Assembly: GCA_910586975.1 (NCBI GenBank)
Contig: CAJUKX010000005.1
Location: 1 to 64,000, forward strand
Source: an uncultured Muribaculaceae bacterium
Lineage (GTDB): Bacteria > Bacteroidota > Bacteroidia > Bacteroidales > Muribaculaceae
Length of the DNA stretch: 64,000 nt
Direction of reading: 5' to 3'
Positions 60,204 to 64,000 of the stretch are shown here, one piece after another. The position numbers and the translations under genes were made by a program. Every line of letters starts with the position of its first letter. Position 1 is the first letter of the stretch. Under the pieces are notes generated by a model. That model was not told the DNA's origin. It did not search any database and saw only the letters and a program-made list of their open reading frames with translations.

Positions 60204-61394
60204 TCAGTCTTCAAATATGTGTTTGAGTTTTGAGAAGATGCGTTTTTTCTGGTCTTCGTTTGGCGTGAGGTTAGATGCTCCCTGCATGGCTTCGAAGGCT
60301 TTTCGCTGCTCGTCTGTCACGGTTTCGGGTATGTAAACCATCACGTTGATCAGTTCGTCGCCGCGTGTCGACGATTCTGTTGTAGGAAGACCCTTGCCTC
60401 TCATTCTCAAAACCTTGCCCGGTTGAGTTCCGGGGGCGATCTTAAGCCTTGCGCGGCCACCGATTGTGGGTACTTCTACCGATCCGCCGAGTATGGCAGT
60501 GGGTAGGTCGAGCATCAGGTTGTAGATTATATCCTGACCGTCGCGAATGAGTTCGGGGTGCTTTAGCTCTTCAATCACTACAAGCAGATTGCCTCGGGCA
60601 CCGCCGTGACGGGGTGCATTTCCCTTGCCTCTTACGGTGAGTGTCATGCCGTCGGCTACACCGGCCGGAATGTTGAACGATACTTGCTCGTCTTTTCTTA
60701 CGATACCTTCGCCATGGCAATAAGTGCAGTTTTCGGTTATCACCTTGCCGGTGCCTTCGCAAGTGGGGCAAACTGCCTGCACCTGCTGTACTCCGAAGAA
60801 GCTTTGGTGCTGCTCTATTACTGTGCCTGTGCCGTGGCAGGTTGAGCATGTGGCGAATGCCGTGCCGTCCTTGGCGCCGGTGCCGTTGCAGTGTTCGCAG
60901 GCAACGTATGTGGGTATCTTGAGGTTCTTGGATGCTCCGTTGGCAATTTCTTCAAGAGAAAGCTTCACGCGTATACGCAGGTCGGTGCCGCGGCGCTGCT
61001 GACGTTGGCGGCTGCGCGATGATCCGGCCGCGCTACCAAATCCGCCCATGTTTGAAAAGCGGCCTCCGAATATGTCGCCGAATTGCTCGAAGATGTCTTC
61101 CATCGTAAAGCCTCCGCCGCTGAAACCGCCGTAGCCGCCAAATCCACCTCCGCCTGGGAAACCTTGCGGACCCATTGAGTGGCCGAACTGGTCGTATTTC
61201 TGGCGTTTGTCGGCATTTGAAAGTACATCGTATGCTTCGGCAGCTTCCTTGAATTTTTCTTCTGCCTCTTTATCTCCCGGATTTTTATCCGGATGGTATT
61301 TTATGGCCATCTTTCGATAGGCCTTCTTTATTTCTTCGGGGGTTGCCGTTTTGCTCACGCCAAGCACCTCGTAATAATCGCGCTTGTTTTCCAT
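60204..61394 (-). CDS. dnaJ: Chaperone DnaJ
   Basis: 396 aa. J domain with YHPDKNPGD, Gly/Phe-rich linker (about 75-130), four zinc-finger CxxCxGxG repeats (CEHCNGTGA, CSTCHGTGT, CPTCEGTGK, CTYCHGEGI) and C-terminal substrate domains. Stimulates DnaK. Follows grpE by 37 bp; no hrcA or dnaK here. Confidence 0.96.
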   Translation of the reverse strand: MENKRDYYEVLGVSKTATPEEIKKAYRKMAIKYHPDKNPGDKEAEEKFKEAAEAYDVLSNADKRQKYDQFGHSMGPQGFPGGGGFGGYGGFSGGGFTMEDIFEQFGDIFGGRFSNMGGFGSAAGSSRSRQRQQRRGTDLRIRVKLSLEEIANGASKNLKIPTYVACEHCNGTGAKDGTAFATCSTCHGTGTVIEQHQSFFGVQQVQAVCPTCEGTGKVITENCTYCHGEGIVRKDEQVSFNIPAGVADGMTLTVRGKGNAPRHGGARGNLLVVIEELKHPELIRDGQDIIYNLMLDLPTAILGGSVEVPTIGGRARLKIAPGTQPGKVLRMRGKGLPTTESSTRGDELINVMVYIPETVTDEQRKAFEAMQGASNLTPNEDQKKRIFSKLKHIFED

Positions 61395-61431
61395 ATATGG
61401 ATAGCTCCTATATTATTAATGTGTAAAGGTG

Positions 61432-62022
61432 TTATTCGCCCACGGCTACTTTTGCGTGGCGCAGGACTTTGTTGTTGAGCATATAGCCTCGGGTGGTAGT
61501 GTCGACAACCTTACCCTTGAGGTCTTCGCTGGGTGCGGGTATGGCTGCGATGGCTTCGTGGAAGTCGGGGTCGAACGGCTGGCCGGTTGATTCTATAGGT
61601 GTAACGCCGTTGTCGGCGAGGTATTTCAGAAGCTTGTTATAGATGAGTTCCATACCCTCGCGCACGCCTTCGGCATTCTCAGCGTCTTTGGTGGCCTGAA
61701 GCCCACGCTCAAAATCGTCTACAATGGGAAGAAGTCCCTTCAGAACTTTTTCGGCTGCGTTTTTGAGTAATTCCTCGCGGTCTTTGAGTGTGCGTTTGCG
61801 GTAGTTGTCGAAGTCTGCTCTGAGGTAGAGGTATTCTTTCTTTTCTTTTTCGAGAGCGGCGGTGAGGTCGGCTACTTGTTTCATCATGGCATCTGCCTCA
61901 TCTTCGGTAATATCGGCAGTCTCAGTGTCGCTTGTTGTGTCATTGAGGATATCCTCTACTTCGGGAGAGTCGGCTGCTTGTTCGTGAAGTTTTGATTCTT
62001 CGTTGTGTTTATTATTGCTCAT
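61432..62022 (-). CDS. grpE: Nucleotide exchange factor GrpE
   Basis: 196 aa. Acidic N-terminus, long coiled coil (LTAALEKEKKEYLYLRADFD NYRKR pattern), C-terminal beta domain (GVTPIESTGQPFDPDFHEAI). Releases ADP from DnaK. No CIRCE element was seen upstream. Confidence 0.95.
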   Translation of the reverse strand: MSNNKHNEESKLHEQAADSPEVEDILNDTTSDTETADITEDEADAMMKQVADLTAALEKEKKEYLYLRADFDNYRKRTLKDREELLKNAAEKVLKGLLPIVDDFERGLQATKDAENAEGVREGMELIYNKLLKYLADNGVTPIESTGQPFDPDFHEAIAAIPAPSEDLKGKVVDTTTRGYMLNNKVLRHAKVAVGE

Positions 62023-62128
62023 GATTATATTTCGTTAAATTCTATGTCTTATATGCAAAAACTTTGCCAAAAATGCATGTCAGCGCATTTTTGACCTTGC
62101 TTTTATAACAATTCTAATGCTTAATCGT

Positions 62129-62965
62129 TCAATTACAGCCTGATGAAATGTGAGTGTCGCAGTCGGTCAGTCGCTCGGCTACAGCCTGTGCCATTTTGTC
62201 ATTAGCAAAAATTCCGTAAACAGCCGAGCCCGATCCGCTCATTGAAGCATATACGGCTCCCCCTTCGAGCATTTCGTTTTTAAGCTCGGATGAACGGGGT
62301 ATTTGGGCGAATACCGATTGCTCGAAATCGTTTTTCAGCAGTCCCTGCCATTTTTCAGGGCTTAATGATATGGTTTGCCGTATGTCGTGCAGCGGCTGCC
62401 GGGGTGTGACACCGGCGTATGCTTGTGCCGTCGATACTCCGGCCACGCGCGGCTTTGCCACGAGGATAGAGTAGGGGGTGAGGTGCGGAGCTACGTCAAA
62501 ACTTATTTCGGTGCCTGTGCCGCTGCAGTAAGCGGGACGCGAGTATATGAAAAACGGGCAGTCGGCACCTATCAGCGCAGCGGTCTGTGCCAGTTGCTCT
62601 TTGCTAAGTCCCAGATTGAATACCTCGTTAAGGCCAATGAGGGTGTAAGCCGCATCGGCCGAGCCGCCGCCCAGGCCTGCGCCGTCAGGTACTATCTTTT
62701 CCAGATAAATGTCGGCTGCGGGCAGACCGCCGGTAATGTTGGCCAAGGCATTGTATGCTTTCATTACCAGATTTTTCTCCGGCGGGCAATCTATGGCATG
62801 GCCGTAGCAAGTGAGTGTGGTCGATTCACCTTTGGCCGGGACGATTTCGAGTATATCGTGCCAGTCAATAGGAATCATTACGGTAGAAATGTTGTGGTAG
62901 CCGTCGGGGCGCTTGGATATGATGTCGAGTCCAAGATTTATTTTAGCATTCGGGAACAGTATCAT
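62129..62965 (-). CDS. ispE: 4-diphosphocytidyl-2-C-methyl-D-erythritol kinase
   Basis: 278 aa from the ATG at 62965 (MILFPNAKINLGLDI). A frame from 62989 begins upstream of the predicted transcript start. GHMP kinase with IVPDGAGLGGGSADAAYTLI ATP loop and SMSGSGSAVYG motif 3. Fourth step of the MEP isoprenoid pathway. Confidence 0.95.
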   Translation of the reverse strand: MILFPNAKINLGLDIISKRPDGYHNISTVMIPIDWHDILEIVPAKGESTTLTCYGHAIDCPPEKNLVMKAYNALANITGGLPAADIYLEKIVPDGAGLGGGSADAAYTLIGLNEVFNLGLSKEQLAQTAALIGADCPFFIYSRPAYCSGTGTEISFDVAPHLTPYSILVAKPRVAGVSTAQAYAGVTPRQPLHDIRQTISLSPEKWQGLLKNDFEQSVFAQIPRSSELKNEMLEGGAVYASMSGSGSAVYGIFANDKMAQAVAERLTDCDTHISSGCN

Positions 62966-62986
62966 GTCGTTCAAACTATATAATTG

Positions 62987-62994
62987 CAAAATTA
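62987..62994 (-). promoter_or_regulatory. -7 box of ispE
   Basis: Minus-strand TAATTTTG; leader about 15 nt to the chosen start. Confidence 0.5.
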
Positions 62995-63096
62995 ATGAAA
63001 ATTAATGAAAAACTGCAGTTGTGGCGATTTGATTTTGATTGCAGTGATGCGGCGTGCAATTATTTTGAATAATTGTTAAAATAAATTTCATAAACA

Positions 63097-63128
63097 TTGC
63101 CTGTTTTCGGAAAAAATCCTTATCTTTG
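63097..63128 (+). promoter_or_regulatory. Promoter of the nuo operon
   Basis: TTG at 63097-63099 and TATCTTTG at 63121-63128 (21-nt spacer). The box and the following CACTC are identical to those at 173-185. Confidence 0.6.
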
Positions 63129-63178
63129 CACTCGGATTGTAGACCTTAGACCGTGAAAACCGGCAGTGTTCAATGCAA

Positions 63179-63208
63179 CCGATTGATTGATAGCTTTTAA
63201 TCAGTCGG
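63179..63208 (+). other. Hairpin in the nuoA leader
   Basis: 10-bp stem CCGATTGATT/AATCAGTCGG with one G-U pair and a 10-nt loop, inside a leader of about 140 nt. No known riboswitch fold was recognised. Confidence 0.4.
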
Positions 63209-63275
63209 CGTTTGATGCTAATGGTATTCCATGTGTTTTTTGGCTTATGGCAAGTAAATAATTATAATAAGTAAT

Positions 63276-63656
63276 ATGATATCATTAGCCATTTTTGGAA
63301 TCGAGAACAGCGGAGTGCTCGCTATTACCGCCCTCCTGACTGGTGTGGCGCTCGTTGCACTCGCCATGTGGATTGCGGGGCTGATTTCACCGCGTTCATT
63401 TAACCCGCAAAAAGGTGAAGCCTACGAATGCGGTATCCCTACTCGCGGCGAAAGTATGTCGCAGTTTCACGTAGGATATTATTTGTTCGCTATCCTGTTC
63501 CTGATGTTCGACGTCGAGACAGTTTTCCTGTTCCCCTGGGCAGTGCGTATGCAGCAGCTCGGAACTAATGGAATCCTGAGCATCGCCGTCTTTTTTGGTG
63601 TCTTAGTGCTGGGCCTTGTTTATGCCTGGAAGAAAGGAGCCTTGGAATGGAAGTAA
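63276..63656 (+). CDS. nuoA: NADH-quinone oxidoreductase subunit A
   Basis: 126 aa, three membrane helices; NPQKGEAYECGIPTRGES carries the conserved loop Cys, and YYLFAILFLMFDVETVFLFP the conserved acidic helix. Membrane subunit of complex I. Overlaps nuoB by 10 bp. Confidence 0.95.
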   Translation: MISLAIFGIENSGVLAITALLTGVALVALAMWIAGLISPRSFNPQKGEAYECGIPTRGESMSQFHVGYYLFAILFLMFDVETVFLFPWAVRMQQLGTNGILSIAVFFGVLVLGLVYAWKKGALEWK

Positions 63657-64000
63657 CTACAAAAAGCATGCCGTATTCGGCATTTAAGGATAACGAGTAT
63701 ATTGAGCAACTCGTAAAAGAAATTCAGGAGAGCGGTACAAATGTAATTGTCGGCTCTTTTGACAAGCTCATCAACTGGGGGCGCTCCAACTCACTCTGGC
63801 CTCTTACTTTCGCCACCAGTTGCTGCGGTATCGAATTCGTTTCGCTCGGCGCGGCACGTTTCGATATGGCTCGTTTTGGCTGGGAAGTTGCACGTGCTTC
63901 TCCCCGTCAGGCCGACTTTATGATGGTCGCAGGTACTATCGTCAATCGTATGGTTCCTGTTTTCCGTCGTCTTTACGATCAGCTTGCCGAGCCTAAATAT
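63647..64000 (+). CDS. nuoB: NADH-quinone oxidoreductase subunit B (partial)
   Basis: The first 118 codons, running off the window. LWPLTFATSCCGIEF has the paired Cys of cluster N2, with FDMARFGWEVARASPRQADF downstream. Together with nuoA it marks the start of a complex I operon continuing to the right. Confidence 0.94.
   Translation, partial: MEVTTKSMPYSAFKDNEYIEQLVKEIQESGTNVIVGSFDKLINWGRSNSLWPLTFATSCCGIEFVSLGAARFDMARFGWEVARASPRQADFMMVAGTIVNRMVPVFRRLYDQLAEPKY

Overview
The window reads as chromosome of a gut Bacteroidales bacterium. The evidence is Bacteroidota-type promoters (TAnnTTTG -7 boxes) in front of many genes, a sphingolipid serine palmitoyltransferase, DUF4252, DUF4835 and DUF2027 families, a GldB-like lipoprotein, a TonB receptor with an N-terminal carboxypeptidase-regulatory-like domain, a one-chain pyruvate:ferredoxin oxidoreductase and a nuoA-nuoB start of complex I. 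The frc-oxc oxalate genes in this background fit Muribaculaceae (S24-7) best, but that family-level call is inference. No rRNA, tRNA, CRISPR array or intact insertion sequence was seen.

Layout. 0-5.5 kb: a Crp/Fnr-type regulator divergent from an oxalate cassette (frc, oxc, AEC-family transporter). 5.5-10.8 kb: a flavodiiron O2/NO reductase divergent from pyruvate:ferredoxin oxidoreductase, plus a PepSY-like lipoprotein. 10.8-16.2 kb: serine palmitoyltransferase and glutamine synthetase flank a 2.2 kb scar. The scar holds a second, diverged copy of the glnA 3' end, a truncated DUF1016 gene, phage tail-chaperone-like frames joined at an A9 slippery run, and two small membrane-protein genes behind near-identical promoters. 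16.3-18.7 kb: an ECF sigma factor, a putative anti-sigma protein, a DUF4252 protein and a DUF2284 protein. 18.8-24.7 kb: a TonB-dependent receptor with an OB-fold-like lipoprotein, and a secreted carboxymuconolactone-decarboxylase/cupin fusion. 24.8-29.6 kb: a four-gene operon (DUF1599, MauE/DoxX-like, MATE, FAD oxidoreductase). 29.8-33.5 kb: etfB-etfA-acyl-CoA dehydrogenase. 33.6-36.7 kb: GldB-like lipoprotein, divergent amidase, MCE/MlaD protein. 37.1-40.9 kb: dnaA, an FtsE-like ATPase, aspartokinase, a Dabb protein. 41-46.3 kb: KtrA/KtrB-type potassium uptake, a CapD-like sugar epimerase/dehydratase, a HAD phosphatase. 46.5-49.2 kb: a small envelope operon (YtxH, YtxH, holin-superfamily-III, basic peptide) recalling E. 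coli yqjDEK, then prmA and a beta-barrel protein. 49.2-53.4 kb: EFR1 ferredoxin, Smr protein, zinc-type ABC genes lacking a permease, guanine deaminase. 53.5-63 kb: rlmB, a tightly overlapping recN-DUF4835-coaBC-exonuclease operon, dnaN, dnaJ-grpE, ispE. 63.3-64 kb: nuoA and the start of nuoB.

The metabolic theme is anaerobic: CoA-thioester and ferredoxin chemistry (oxalyl-CoA, pyruvate, acyl-CoA/ETF), an O2/NO-scavenging flavodiiron enzyme and complex I. The strongest candidates for a second look are the glnA 3'-end integration scar with its tail-chaperone frameshift, the oxalate cassette with a YfdV-like transporter, the Yqj-like envelope operon, and the zinc ABC pair with a Cys/His-rich ATPase N-terminus and no permease.
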